Origin: Brachyhypopomus gauderio | Taxonomy: Eukaryota > Chordata > Actinopteri > Gymnotiformes > Hypopomidae | Length of the DNA stretch: 64,000 nt | Assembly (NCBI RefSeq): GCF_052324685.1 | Contig: NC_135223.1 | Coordinates: 5,450,821-5,514,820 of the forward strand | Reading direction: 5' to 3' | Shown here: piece by piece, positions 41,516 to 53,453 of the stretch | Layout of the letters: each line of letters starts with the position of its first letter | Position numbering within the stretch: the stretch's first letter is position 1 | Position numbers and translations under genes: made by a program | The notes under the pieces: generated by a model | What the model was told of the DNA's origin: nothing | The model's database searches: none | What the model saw: the letters and a program-made list of their open reading frames with translations, nothing else

Positions 41516-43072
41516 GCTGTTGCTCAGAGGTGTAGGATGAGCAGACAGGTGCATATCTGAGTTGAGTTAGAGGACATTTTCTTCTGGCGTTCCTCTTTCA
41601 TGACAAAACACTCATTGTTACGGCTGCTCATGCTTTAAATTCAAAACATATTTAATAAAAAAAGGCATTTTCAGCTCTATGATAAGGGGCTTTTATTTCT
41701 CATGCATGCAGCTGTGTTAAAAGGTGATGAATCTTCTTGATGAATCTTCTTGATGAATCGTGTGGGGTCCACTCAAGTACAGCGTCCCTCTCCTGTGTTT
41801 GTACAGGATGAGTAAAAGTTAATAAACCGTTTTATTTTTCATGTAAGGTTAAAGGTCTCTGTTCAGTTTCTTAGAGTTAGTGTGTGCATTTTGCTTATAT
41901 ATTTTGTGTGTATATTACATATGGTGTGGGTATTATAATTGTATATCCCAATGTCACTAGCATGTGGCATAAATCTAGGAAATGACTGGGAACTTCAAGA
42001 GAATTTGTGGCTTTATCCAAACCCTTTAGACAGGAGGTCAGAACTGAGTCTTTGCACCCATTTACAAGTTCCATCATGATTTAAGACGGATGCACTCGCG
42101 TTACCCTGAGCTGTGTGCCAACCCGCCCAAGTTTGTCATACGCTCCAGCTCGCCACACGTACTGGTTTGTTACATGCACTGGTTCACCACATGCTGGTTC
42201 ATCACTTGCTGGTTCACCACATACTGGTTCGTCACACATGCTGGTTCATCACACACACTCGCTTGCCAACGTTTGCTGGTTTGACACACTCGCTGATCTC
42301 TTCCCCACCAACATACATCACTTTCCCAAGAACCTGACAGATCAAACACTCCTTTAGCAACCCAAGAAAATCCATTGTAATGACCTAGAAGTAATGTGGA
42401 TTACTCCAGTTTTAGGGCAGTCATTGTGAACGTACAGGTTTACTACCCCTAAACTCCTAAAGTTTTGCTAGACCCACACAATATGAGAGCTGACATTCTG
42501 GTTTTGACCACCAGGGGGTATCGAGCATGTCCATGTAACATCTTTAAAAAGTAGTAGATGTAAAACTAGAATGGAGAATGGAATTGCTCTACAAAGTTCA
42601 AGCACTGCTCTACTTTGTGATAGACGCAAAGTTTGTCTTCCACCCACGAACGCAGGCAAACGTAACACTCATTTACGCTACTATAATGTTTCAAACCCCT
42701 AGAAATGTCGTCACCTGTTATTTCATTATTAAGATGATGGCCTTCGAGTAGGCAAGCCTGCATTATCTCTGTAAATACCAGAAGGGGGCTCTCTGCGGGA
42801 TGTGCTTTGTTGAATGTTGAATGCAAGGTTTACGTCGCTCAAATCAGTTTTATCGCACAAGAATTCACCATATTGTGGAACTGCTGTTAGTTCGTCCTAC
42901 ACTACAAGGACAAGCACCACGTGTAGAGTGAGAATGTGAGAGGGTTACAAGCTAAGAACACTTAACCCCACAGTGGTCCAAATTCCATATTAAGTATGCC
43001 GTTTGTAATACATCAGATACACACCCCATTGGCAGAAATGGCACCAGCTTGTTTTCTCTGCGAAAGCCTAGT

Positions 43073-43086
43073 CTGCCCTCTAGTGG
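43073..43086 (-). promoter_or_regulatory. CTCF-like motif
   Basis: The minus strand reads CCACTAGAGGGCAG, a near-consensus CTCF core. It is 1.1 kb from a + strand motif at 44165, in divergent orientation. Confidence 0.35.
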
Positions 43087-44119
43087 TCAGCAATGAAAAT
43101 GGACGATTCAGAGTTAATTACGGCACCTCTCCAAACGGTACCACAGTGTGTGACGTCTCGAGCAGGTGTAGCAAGTCGTGCTATTATTTTACAATTAGCT
43201 TCAAAGATAATAATAGGTAAAACAAGTCATACATATTTGTGAGAAGAAAATTAAACAACACAAAATGGACACAGACACTAAAAATGAAAAATCACAAAAC
43301 GTAACAAATCAACAGTCAGTTATTAATTAATTTAATTAACGAAGTCTTCATGGATCTATCAATAAAGCATATCTTGTCGTTATCTAGTCGTTAGTCTGTT
43401 AATAAACATATATTAAACTTTATTATTTATAGGTTTAAAAAAACGCCCTGTATATTACTATTTACGCACTTCCTATATATGTAGTGCAGGTGGATCGTGT
43501 AAAAATCTAGGTATGAAGAAATCTCGTGGAAATGTGCGTTAAACACATCCCGGAATTAATGACCCATTAATGACGCATTATGTGGTCATTACAACGTCAC
43601 CCGTGTTGTCGGCTCGTGACTGGATAACCGAGGATATGTTACTTCTCATTTTTACAAAGCCAAGATCTTCTGGCACATTGTCACTGGTCTTGAAATATAC
43701 ATCATCTCCAGTTCCCTACTACCTTTTAAAGTAGCTTTGGTCTGTGAAGGAGTTTATTATTTGTGTGTTTGTTTGTTTGTTTGTTTGTTTGTTTGAATCA
43801 GCAGCCCACGCTGGGGTGCATACTGGAATGAGCACTATACTGATTTACAGAAATATCTACAGAAAATGATGTCAGACAGACTAATTTAAGGACCAGGTCG
43901 GCGAGTTTTCATGAAGAAACTGTAGTAACTTAAGATTTCTTATCATTTGAAAAGTAACATATAGAGGACATGATCTACATATTTTTAATCCTAAGATGAT
44001 GGTGATTAGCTAGACACCATGTAGAATGTGGTTTCCCAATGTTTGGGGAATTTCTTAGTAGTTGGATAATCCATCGGTCGTTGCTGTATTCAGGGAGTCA
44101 CAGTCAAGTGCAATTTGGG

Positions 44120-44639
44120 GTTTTCTCAAACGACGCTCGAGTTCTTCTGCGCTACGGTGCACTGCCACTAGATGGCGACATTTCACCGTCAGCGGCGTAT
44201 TTCAGGTCTCCGAGCGCCGTGATTTGTGCTTTAGCGGATGTAGCGAGAGGAGGAGCGATCCGCTCTCTGGATGTGGTAAAAGGGCTCGACCGAGGGTGTG
44301 TGTCTTCCGGCAGCTCCTTCTCGCCGAGTCAGCGGGGAGAATCCTTCAGCCAGCTCTTCAAGCAAGTGGGTCTCCCTTCGCTGGTAGTGTCTCGCGTCAA
44401 TGCGCCGTCCTCCTTGTCCTGCCCATACCGAAGCGAGCCGAAGATGTCCCGAAACCAGCCCGGAGAAACTGCACCGACAGCGCAGGGGGAGGGACGCGAG
44501 TAGACGAGCGTCCTGCACCTGATCTCACTCGCCTGTCCTGCCCTGTTTCATCCCCGTAGCCCGTGTTGATGTTTCCTCTATTGTTTCGTTTGCCTGGATC
44601 CTTCTTCGTTTGGAAATAATCGCCAACATCAACTGCAAA
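44120..44639 (+). promoter_or_regulatory. carmil1: CpG-rich promoter/5' UTR region of carmil1
   Basis: This interval is clearly richer in CpG than its AT-rich surroundings and abuts the carmil1 start codon. No TATA box is evident. A CTCF-like motif CCACTAGATGGCGAC lies at 44165-44179. A 19-codon upstream ORF (44444-44503) sits in the probable leader. Longer frames here (for example 44062-44559) have no recognisable domain and are more likely leader than coding. Confidence 0.5.
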
Positions 44640-44679
44640 ATGAGTGAGGAGACATCAAATGTCCCGAAAGATCTGCTGG
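44640..44679 (+). CDS. carmil1: carmil1 exon 1 (coding part)
   Basis: ATG in a TGCAAAATGA context, 13 codons plus one base, then donor GTGAGGTGG at 44680. Phase 1 into exon 2. It is too short for a length-based ORF screen. Confidence 0.85.
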
Positions 44680-46564
44680 GTGAGGTGGTGCCGACAACGG
44701 TGGTTATGATCAGTAATTATTTACCAGAATGACCATTAACAAGATGTGTGCTTTACTGCGTCTTTGGTAATGTGTGTGCTTTTCGTGACTTTGCTTATAT
44801 ATATTCAGATTTATGATTTGAACGCTCAGAGATGTTTGTTTTCTGTACATTATTCTTGTACGCTTCATTGTCGAAGTGGACGGATTTCATTGTGGTGTGC
44901 AATGCTTGTCTGACGGGTAAAAACCTCAGTGAAAGGATTAGAAGTGAGAAAGAAAAAGATTTGTGATGAGAGATCCAGTTATTTGTACTTCGGAAGACCA
45001 CAGTGTTTGATAACAGAATAAATGTTTACCATACTACGTGTAAAATAAGAATATAAATAAGCAAAATACGTTTTTATTGGGCTTCACCGTGTTGCACTAT
45101 TCGGGTATGGCACCCTTTGACCAGATAAATAGTGTTGCACTTTATTTCGCACGTGATGCGCGTGTTGGTGTCCGTAAAGCGCTCGAGCACCGGTTCGTTA
45201 ACCTATTGCGCACGAGCCTTTCACCTGCGCGTGCGACGTCGAAGGTCCGAGTCGAGCTGTAAACCTCTGAAGAATTCTGAAGCTCGAGATGATGGCGAGG
45301 ACGGGTGCCTTTGAACAAGCAGCGCGCTTCTTTAGGAAGGGAAAGTTGGCAAGATAACTCCTTATGCACTCCTGTAATGTGATTTAACAACGGAAGGAGG
45401 AAAGATCGCCGTGCACACACTGATGATCACTGATAAACTCGTAATTGCGAGTAATTAGTAGGCTGGGAATGCCATCAGATGAGCGCGCGTTTGCACGGTC
45501 GAGAACCCGGTACCAAACCGTTGCGTTTCTTGCACATCTGCATGCAAAAAAACAACAGTGCAGTGTAGCAACAGTGCAGTGTAGCATCGTCTGATTTCCA
45601 TCCATCCATCCATGAATCCATTCATCCATCCATCCATCCATCCATCCATCCATCCATGAATCCATTCATCCATCCACCCATATATCCATATATCCATCAA
45701 TTTATTCAGTATCTGTTTTGCCCAGTAATATCCAGGGAGACCTTCAGTAGAAACCCAATGGTCCATAGAAGACTAGAAAAGTTTTTTTGTTTGTGTGTGT
45801 GTGTGTGTCTGTGTGTGTGTGTATGCATGTGTCTGTGTGTGTGTGTATGCATGTGTCTGTGTGTGTGTATGCATGTGTCTGTGTGTGTGTATGCATGTGT
45901 CTGTGTGTGTCTATGCATGTGTCTGTGTGTGTATGCATGTGTGTGTATGCATGTGTGTGTGTGTGTGTATGCATTTGTGTGTATACATGTGTGTATGCGT
46001 GTGTTTGTATGCATGTGTTTGTATGTGTGCGTGCGTGTGCATGCATGTGTATGCATGTGTGTGTGTGTGTGTGTGTGTGTATGCATGTGTGCCTATGATC
46101 TTTAATCAATCACTTTTAGAAAGGCAACAGAATGCTGAGATATTTGGTATACAAAGTACAGGCCCATCCACCCACCCATCCACCCATCCATCCATCCACC
46201 CATTCATCCATCCATCCATCCACCCCCTCTCACAATCCCAGGCCTCTAGAATGTCATTTCTGAAGTGCAGGTGTATAAATGTAATGTATTAGCAGGAAGC
46301 AAACGCAGCCCCAGTGCCCCAAGACAAGGCCGTCACGGGCAGAGTGAGACGATGTCACGGGCAGAGTGAGACGATGTCACGGGCAGAGTGAGACGATGGC
46401 TAATGAGTCCTCAGTGTGAGAGGAAGAGAAAGTGACGGTGTTGTTTGACTTGCCAAACACACACGACTAGGGAGAGAGGACTATTGTTCTCTCGCTGTAA
46501 TGTGGATGTGGTGAGGGCTCTCACCTGGGGTGTGTGTGTGTGTGTGTGTCATCTGTGTGTGTCA

Positions 46565-46605
<41 letters not shown>

Positions 46606-48968
46606 TGTGTGTGTATATGATCATACACTATATTGCCAAAAGTATTTGCTCACCACCTTTGTCTCACATATGAGTTTAAATGACATCCCATTCCTAATTC
46701 ATAGGGTTCAATATGACGTTGGTCCACCCTTTGCAGCTAGACCAGCTTCATCTCTTCTGGGGAGGCTGTCCACAAGCTCTAGAATAGTGGTTATGGTGAT
46801 TTTTGACCATTCATTCAGAAGTGCGTTTGTGAGGTCACATACTGCTGTTGGACAAGAAGGCCTGGCTCTCAGTCTCCATTCTAATTCATTACAAAGGTGT
46901 TCTATCGGGTTGAGGTCAGGACTCTGTGCAGGCCAGTCAAGTTCATACACACCAGACTCTGCCATCCATGTCTTTATGGATCTTGCTTTGTGCACTGGTG
47001 CACAGTCATGTTGGAAGAGGAAGGGGTCAGCTCCAAACTGTTCCCACAAAGTTGGGAGTATGGAATTGTCCAAAATGTCTTGGTATGCTGAAGCATTCAA
47101 AGTTATTTTCACTGGAACTAAGGGGCCAAGCCCAGCTCCTGAAAAACAACCCCACACCATAATCCCCCCTCCACCAAACTTTACACTTGGCACAATGCAG
47201 TCAGACCTGTTCTCCTGGCAACCGCCAAACCCAAACTTGTCCATCAGATTGCCAGATGGAGAAGCGCGATTCGTCACTCCAGAGTCCAGTGGCGGTGTGC
47301 TTTACACCACTACGTCCGACGCTTTGCATTGCACTTGGTGATGTATGGCTTGGATGCAGCTGCTTGGCCATGGAAACCCATTCTATGAGCGAATCTGGAA
47401 ACCCGTTCTTGAGCTAATCTGAAGGCCACATGAAGTTTGGATGTCTGTAGTGATTGACTCTACAGAAATTTTGCAACCTCTTCGCACTATGCACATCAGA
47501 ATCTGCTGACCACGCTCCGTCAGTTTACGTGGTCTACCACTTCATGACTGAGTTGCTGTCTTTCTCAAACACTTCCATTTTGTTATAATACACTTGACTG
47601 TGGAATATTCAGGAGCGAGGAAATTTCATGACTGGATTTGTTGCACAGGTGGCATCCTATCACAGTTCCACACTGGAATTCACTGAGCTCCTGAGAGCGA
47701 CCCATTCTTTCACAAATGTTTGTAAAAACAGTCTGCATGCCTAGGTGCTTAATTTTATACACCTGTGGCCATAAAAGTGATTGGAACGCCTGATTCCGAT
47801 AATTTGGATGGGTGAGTGAATACTTTTGGCAACATAGTGTATCTTTTTTGTGGAGACTTGGGATTCTTATCTGTTTGTTGATTCCAGTTCAGCTTTATGT
47901 TCAAACGTCTTGTTAAGGGCTGTGTGTCTATGGTTAGTTAGAAGGGTTAGTATGGGCTGTGTGTCTATGGTTAGTTAGAAGGGTTAGTATGGGCTGTGTG
48001 TCTATTGTTAATCAGTCTTCTCCCTCGGTGCTTGTTCAACCTTCTCAAGGCTTTTGTCCGTAGTGCATCTGCTCCAATGTAGCGTCTCACCGTTACCCAC
48101 AATGCTCCAACACCAAAGGGCTTCATAAATCATGTCTGCGGCGTGGCTGCTGATGGGAACTCGTCCCGTACGCCCCTTCCCTGAGGGTGGAGGAGACTCT
48201 GGAGCAGAAGGGTGGAGGAGATCAGCCTGGTGTAGAGGTTCTCCTCCCTCTCAGACCTAGGGGAGGTGACACAAGGCTGAGTTATGGCTTCTGCTTGCGT
48301 TGAGACATTTGGATCAGCTTCGTTTCCTCTCAAGACTCGTTAGACATAGGTCCTACATTCCGGACCCGTTGGGTTATTACCAGGTCCTTCATGGCCTGAA
48401 CTGAGCAGAAAGAACGCCCAGCCAGTCCATGCTGCAAGAACCTCGAGATTCCCAATCGAGGGCCTCCTGCCATGCGAGCGTGTTGCTATGGGTGTCTCAC
48501 CGGGCAGAGGTACAGCGTCATGGAAATGGAAGCCGCGGTAGTTAAGTTCCTCTACTACGTTTAGCTGTGCTCGGTCTTCCGGTGTTCGAGCCATCGTGGA
48601 CCGGCAGCTGGACGCTGCATGGCGTTCTTGTGCTAAATTTAGAACAGCTCGTTGCGTTTGATGGAGCCAGCAGGGACAGCAGACCTGATGCTGCTTTGAA
48701 AGGTCTGTGGATCAGTCTGCAATTTGTCATGACTGCAGTGACAGTTGAATGAAAGTCAGTTATTTCTCCTTGAATACGCTTGCTACCTCCCCCATCCGGA
48801 TGGCTGTGAAGTTTCTCATTCTTTTCTCATTCTTTTCTCATTCTTTTCTCATTCTTTTCTCCTGCTACAGAGAGCGTTAGGGATGCTGTGGGGAGAAAGA
48901 CCAAGCTGGTGGTTAAGAAGAGGGTCAAGCTGGAGATTAAAGGAGACAAGGTGGAGAACAGAGTCCTG
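44640..48968 (+). CDS. carmil1: CARMIL1/LRRC16A-like capping-protein regulator, first two coding exons (partial)
   Basis: CARMIL proteins bind and inhibit actin capping protein and promote lamellipodial actin assembly. They start with a PH-like domain, followed by LRRs and a capping-protein-binding tail. The join 44640-44679 and 48871-48968 encodes 46 residues, [14 protein letters not shown], then [14 protein letters not shown] and [15 protein letters not shown]. This aligns almost residue by residue with the N-terminus I recall for human CARMIL1 (MTEESSDVP..., VKLEVKGDKVENKVL). CARMIL2 and CARMIL3 begin differently. The splice phase (1) and GT-AG borders agree. The remaining exons were not found to the window's end, so the gene continues to the right. 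Confidence 0.85.
45598..45690. repeat. (CCAT)n microsatellite
   Basis: Tetranucleotide CCAT/ATCC repeats with two TGAATCCATT interruptions. A related array recurs at 46166-46225. Confidence 0.93.
45793..46092. repeat. GT-rich minisatellite with TATGCATG punctuation
   Basis: GT dinucleotides punctuated by TATGCATGTGTCTG at about 24-base intervals for 300 bp. Frames rich in Cys/Val (+) or Thr/His (-) are artefacts. Confidence 0.95.
46529..46618. repeat. (GT)n microsatellite
   Basis: GT run interrupted by CATCTGTG and CAGCAA. It abuts the left end of the Tc1-like transposon. Confidence 0.95.
46626..47839 (-). mobile_element. Tc1/mariner-type DNA transposon
   Basis: The ends read CACTATATTGCCAAAAGTATT and, in complement, CACTATGTTGCCAAAAGTATT, with TA on both sides (46624-46625 and 47840-47841). 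Length is 1,214 bp. The transposase is on the minus strand and broken. It is inserted in carmil1 intron 1. Confidence 0.93.
46708..47277 (-). pseudogene. Tc1-like transposase, C-terminal catalytic part, frameshifted
   Basis: A 189-codon frame contains [14 protein letters not shown], the second catalytic Asp in [12 protein letters not shown] and the Glu in [16 protein letters not shown], with the 34-residue spacing of DD34E transposases. The first catalytic Asp (in [11 protein letters not shown], around 47270) is in another frame, so a frameshift lies near 47190-47230. Further upstream the DNA-binding part is scattered across frames. The frame's apparent start is a GTG and not a true initiator. 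Confidence 0.85.
47842..48810 (+). other. intronic sequence, right part of carmil1 intron 1
   Basis: A 36-bp unit (GGCTGTGTGTCTATGGTTAG...) is duplicated at 47918-48000. Otherwise no recognised feature. Confidence 0.4.
48871..48968 (+). CDS. carmil1: carmil1 exon 2
   Basis: Acceptor CTGCTACAG ends at 48870 and donor GTGAGTCTT begins at 48969. It completes a Glu codon and encodes 32 further residues ending [10 protein letters not shown], leaving phase 0. The longer open frame 48745-48972 reads this exon out of phase and should be ignored. Confidence 0.88.
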
Positions 48969-49544
48969 GTGAGTCTTTTCAGTCACTAACTCCACACACA
49001 CCTACAAACACATACACACACACACAAAATCCTGTGCTTTAGTACATCTCTTCCTCTCTTTCAGAAACAACCCTACACACTCCACACACAGACTCACTTT
49101 TCCAGCCCATTTTCAGGACATTTGAAGAGCTCACTACCGGGATGTAGCGGGTGGTGCTTAGCATGGTGGGGACTTAGCGGGTGGTGCTTAGCCTGGTGGG
49201 CGGCCAGATTTCGTATGGAAAGCCCTGTCAGAGAGCTGTCAGAAAAATTTGGGGGCTCTGTTGAGTGGTTATGTCACAACTCTACAAGCTGCTGGGCTTG
49301 TAGATGGTTTCTGTGAAGGACTGCGTGCTTGTGTGTACGGTCTAGAGACTTGACATGGAGGTAGTGAGTGTTTTGGAATGAGTTGCTGAATCACTCACTC
49401 GGAGCACTCTTGGTATTACAGTTGTTATGGACAGAGACTGAAAAATGTCAACAGGAAAATGGCTTCCCACGGGTCACGGCACCAGGTTTTCCGGGGCATG
49501 GTAGAGGTCCCTGTCGCTTTGATGGAAGGTTTGGAGGTGAATAC

Positions 49545-49812
49545 ACAGAGCCTGGGGTGGGGCTCTCTGCTGCTGGGTCTGGGGCGGGGCTTTCTGACAC
49601 TGGGGCGGGGCTTTCTGGCATTGGTGGGTCTGGGGCGGGGCTTTATGACACTGTGGTGGGTCTGGGGCGGGGCTTTATGACACTGTGGTGGGTCTGGGGT
49701 GGGGCTTTCTGGCACTGGTGGGTCTGGGGCGGAGCTTTATGACACTGTGGTGGGTCTGGGGCGGGGCTTTATGACACTGTGGTGGGTCTGGGGCGGGGCT
49801 TTCTGATGCTGT
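49545..49812. repeat. ~32-bp GC-rich minisatellite
   Basis: Repeats of GTGGGTCTGGGGCGGGGCTT plus TATGACACTGTG, about eight partial or full copies. Confidence 0.9.
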
Positions 49813-49927
49813 GATGAATTTGTCTTACAGGTTAATCTTGAACTAGCAAAGCTCTGCAAAGGAACTGTGCTTTGACCCATCAAACCCCTGAATACACACA
49901 GAGGCACATAGTCTATGAACACAAGGC

Positions 49928-49928
<1 letters not shown>

Positions 49929-49996
<68 letters not shown>
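49929..49996. repeat. (GT)n microsatellite
   Basis: Uninterrupted GT run of about 66 bp. Confidence 0.96.
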
Positions 49997-49998
<2 letters not shown>

Positions 49999-50606
49999 GA
50001 GGGAGAGAGGGAGAGTGTGGGAGAGAACACAGTGTTGGATCTACTCTGGAGTTCACTCTGAACCTCACGGTTGTGCTCGAACTCTGAGGATGAAGTCCTC
50101 CCTCCCATCATGCCTTGCGCCAGCCACACTGAGGTGGCTGTGCTGCACTGACCTGTCCACTCAGGACCCAGACTGCTGTTTGCGCAGAGAAACAGACAGC
50201 AGACACACACACAGACAGCCCTGTACCCAGGAACCACGTTTATGGTGCCTTTGTTTGTGTACATATCTACACAAGGAGCCCTCGAAACACTTCACAGGCA
50301 CTTGCTCAACCAGTTACTCAGTAACCAGCCGTCCAGTTTCACACAGCCATTTGAAGTTGTGTTGAATACATGAGAAAGTGTAGCGCGGTGTTAGACAGGT
50401 TTGGCTGATGAGCGCTGGGGAGAGTATCTCAACAAACACACGGGGGTTTCATGTTGCATGCTGGGAGCTGATTACATGCCCGCCTTAACTCCCACTGAGC
50501 CGTGCCGTCGTTAGGGGATACGGGCGTGATGTACGGCCTTTCCTCCTGCGGAGGTGTCCACCCTCAGGGCGGGAAAACAACAAAGCACACAGGTGTTTTA
50601 ATAACA

Positions 50607-50780
<174 letters not shown>

Positions 50781-51759
50781 ACTCTTCACTTCTGGCTCCA
50801 GTTTTACTCTGGCCTGTCCGGGATCCCTGAGGATCATTGCAAGAACCCGTGTGTGTGTGTGTGTGTGTAGCCTTCCTCAAACTTCATTTTTTTAATCAAG
50901 TCAAGTTTTGACCTGCCTTTAGAATGGCAAACATGGCAGTACGGTCACAGTGATGAATAAACTCCTACAGCAGCTCAAGAGAAGAGGAGAAGGCTGAGAA
51001 CTTCGTTCTCCTCTGACAGGTGAACTGACCAATCAGGAGTCGCCATGCAAGTTCTGGAACAACATTTATGTCGTGCAAAAACATAATCCTAAAAATAATG
51101 CTTTGCGTTCTGTTCTGATAACCAGTCATATTCTGGGTCGTTTATTTGAGAACAAGTTAACCAGTGTATGCCAACCAGTGTTGGCATAATTGGACCTGTT
51201 TCAGAGCGACTCGTCTGGTTGTGACCCTGGAAACGTCTTGGCTGTTTTAACCGTGTGGCTTTCTGTGTTATGGTTATGAAGCTGTTGGATGAAGCTGGCA
51301 TATGCAGTATTGTGTACTACACGGCGGTTTTTATGACCGCTATATATGTTTATAGGCCTTTAATTAACCTTACATACACACAGGCATTATCTGGACTGAA
51401 CTGTTATCTGTTGCGCTGAAAGTTTATCAGTCTGTGTGTGAAATGCCTGCTGTGCTGTTTTTTCCACTGCACGATTGAGGACGTGCTGACCCTCAAATGG
51501 GGGATTCCACATGATAAAAAATAAGAAGTACCTGCTTCCTCAGCTGTAAACAAAGCCCGTCTGTGTCTCTGTCTCCTGGGCGTGTTACCGTCTGACTGCT
51601 AGGACATATCCAGCCAGCCTAATGGTGTATGCTGCTCAGAAAACATCCCTGAACACTACGCTGGAGCCATGCTTCTCATTTGACTGGTGTTCAGCTTGGT
51701 GGAGGGGGAGGGTCATGGTCTAGACGAAGTGCAGTGTGGTGGGGTGGGTCTCTCTAGAC

Positions 51760-51996
51760 CAGGGGTGCCCACAACTTTTCGGCTTGCGCGCTACTTATAA
51801 GATGACAAAGTCAAAATGATCTACCTATTTATAGTGTGTCAAACCCTAGACGTCACATTGGCTACCATGTATGTCAATCAAAATACAAAATGGACGATAG
51901 CCTGTCATTCATTCACTACTTTTTAATGTAATGCGATCTACCCACACTTCCTTCGCGATTGACCAGCACTTCTGATCGACGTATTGGGCACCCCTG
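51760..51996. mobile_element. hAT-type MITE inserted in a minisatellite unit
   Basis: 237 bp with inverted ends CAGGGGTGCCCA and TGGGCACCCCTG. The flanks CTCTAGAC and ATCTAGAC form a 7-of-8 target duplication. The duplicated TCTAGAC is itself part of the adjacent 32-bp repeat unit. Confidence 0.87.
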
Positions 51997-52548
51997 ATCT
52001 AGACAATGCAGTGTGGTGGTGTGTGGGTCTCTAGACAGTGCAGTGTGGTGGTGTGGGGGTCTCTAGACAGTGCAGTGTGGTGGTGTGGGGGTTTCTAGAC
52101 AGTGCAGTGTGGTGGTGTGGGGGTTTCTAGACAGTGCAGTGTGGTGGTGTGGGGGTTTCTAGACAGTGCAGTGTGGTGGTGTGGGGGTCTCTAGACAGTG
52201 CAGTGTGGTGGTGTGGGGGTCTCTAGACAGTGCAGTGTGGTGGTGTGGGGGTCTCTAGACAGTGCAGTGTGGTGGTGTGGGGGTTTCTCTAGACAGTGCA
52301 GTGTGGTGGTGTGGGGGTTTCTCTAGACAGTGCAGTGTGGTGGTGTGGGGGTCTCTAGACAGTGCAGTGTGGTGGTGTGGGGGTCTCTAGACAGTGCAGT
52401 GTGGTGGTGTGGGGGTTTCTCTAGACAGTGCAGTGTGGTGGTGTGGGGGTCTCTAGACAGTGCAGTGTGGTGGTGTGGGGGTTTCTAGACAGTGCAGTGT
52501 GGTAGTGTGGGGGTCTCTAGACAGTGCAGTGTGGTGGGGTGGCTTGGG
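51997..52548. repeat. 32-bp minisatellite, about 17 copies
   Basis: Unit TCTCTAGACAGTGCAGTGTG plus GTGGTGTGGGGG. A diverged unit also precedes the MITE at 51715-51759. Confidence 0.96.
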
Positions 52549-53372
52549 CAATGTGGTGGGCGTCCTGCTAAATTCCACGTCTGTGTGAGGGTCTTGTGGT
52601 TCTCCTCCACTGCTTGTCTTAACATGACGGTGGAGATTGTGGAATACAGTTCCCCAGGGTCCTAACGCACCTCCTCTTTCCCATCCAGTTACATTTCTGC
52701 TCATGATAGTTTAAGTTCTGATCTCATGTCCAATGTGTAAATTCTGTGAAATGTAGCGAAGAATTAGAAAAGTTGACTTGTTGGTCTGGAAATTTTGACC
52801 AACCTTATTTAGCAATACAATTGATAGTAGAATCAATGCATTTGTAATGACTTGACATTTAAATGTTAAGTGTTAATAATTTTATAATGAATTCTAACTT
52901 TATTAACAGTTACAGATTAATACTCCACTGGTAAAGGCGTTGTGAGTCAGTGAGCTAAAAATGAATACTGACATTTATTTAGTCCAAAGTCCTGACTCTT
53001 GAGGTCTTTGTGGTTCAGTCTTTTAATTATTTAAATGATCTCCATATCTCAGCATTTTTCCTGGGGCCTTTTCAGTTTCTGGTGTGTTTCTATCACGTAT
53101 GTGCAAGTGTCCGAGTGTGTGTTTGGAAGCATGTGGTCTGTCGCCACAAGAGTTGGGAAGTATTCAGAGAGTGACAGACACGCACACACACACAGATGCA
53201 CTCACAGAAACCGCCAGATAGACAGAGAAGTGGTGTGTCTGGGTGTTTGTGCGTGATGTGTTAAAACAATAGAAGGTGAATGGTCCATAATCAGATTTAT
53301 ATGCAGACGTCTTTCCTTGATTCCAGTCTGGCTGAGTTTAATCTGATTGTCAGCACACACAGCCTAAGCTGC

Positions 53373-53384
53373 AGTACACACACA

Positions 53385-53452
<68 letters not shown>
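53373..53452. repeat. (AC)n microsatellite
   Basis: AC run with one TACAC interruption. Confidence 0.96.

Positions 53453-53453
<1 letters not shown>

Larger units (their letters stand above)
40641..44119. other. intergenic region upstream of carmil1
   Basis: No gene recognised. It includes a (GA)n block, a short CTGGTTCACCACATG repeat at 42160-42280 and a (GTTT)n run at 43760-43795. CTCF-like motifs occur at 42508-42518, 42778-42791 and 43073-43086. Confidence 0.4.
44680..48870 (+). other. carmil1: carmil1 intron 1
   Basis: 4.2 kb with donor GTGAGG and acceptor CTGCTACAG. It contains (CCAT)n and (GT)n arrays and a Tc1-like transposon. The acceptor is preceded by four copies of an 11-base TCATTCTTTTC unit that supply its pyrimidine tract (48811-48860). 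Confidence 0.8.

Noticed and set aside
44039..44559. Frames of 154-165 codons upstream of carmil1
   Set aside because: CpG-rich leader or promoter sequence without recognisable domains. The carmil1 ATG lies downstream in another context.
45706..46292. Cys/Val- and Thr/His-rich frames
   Set aside because: Translations of (GT)n and TATGCATG repeats.
48745..48972. 75-codon frame over carmil1 exon 2
   Set aside because: Reads the exon in the wrong phase. The correct frame gives the CARMIL N-terminus.
49811..49875. Possible carmil1 exon after CTTACAG at 49830
   Set aside because: The sequence hits a stop after about 15 codons and bears no resemblance to the PH-like domain expected next.
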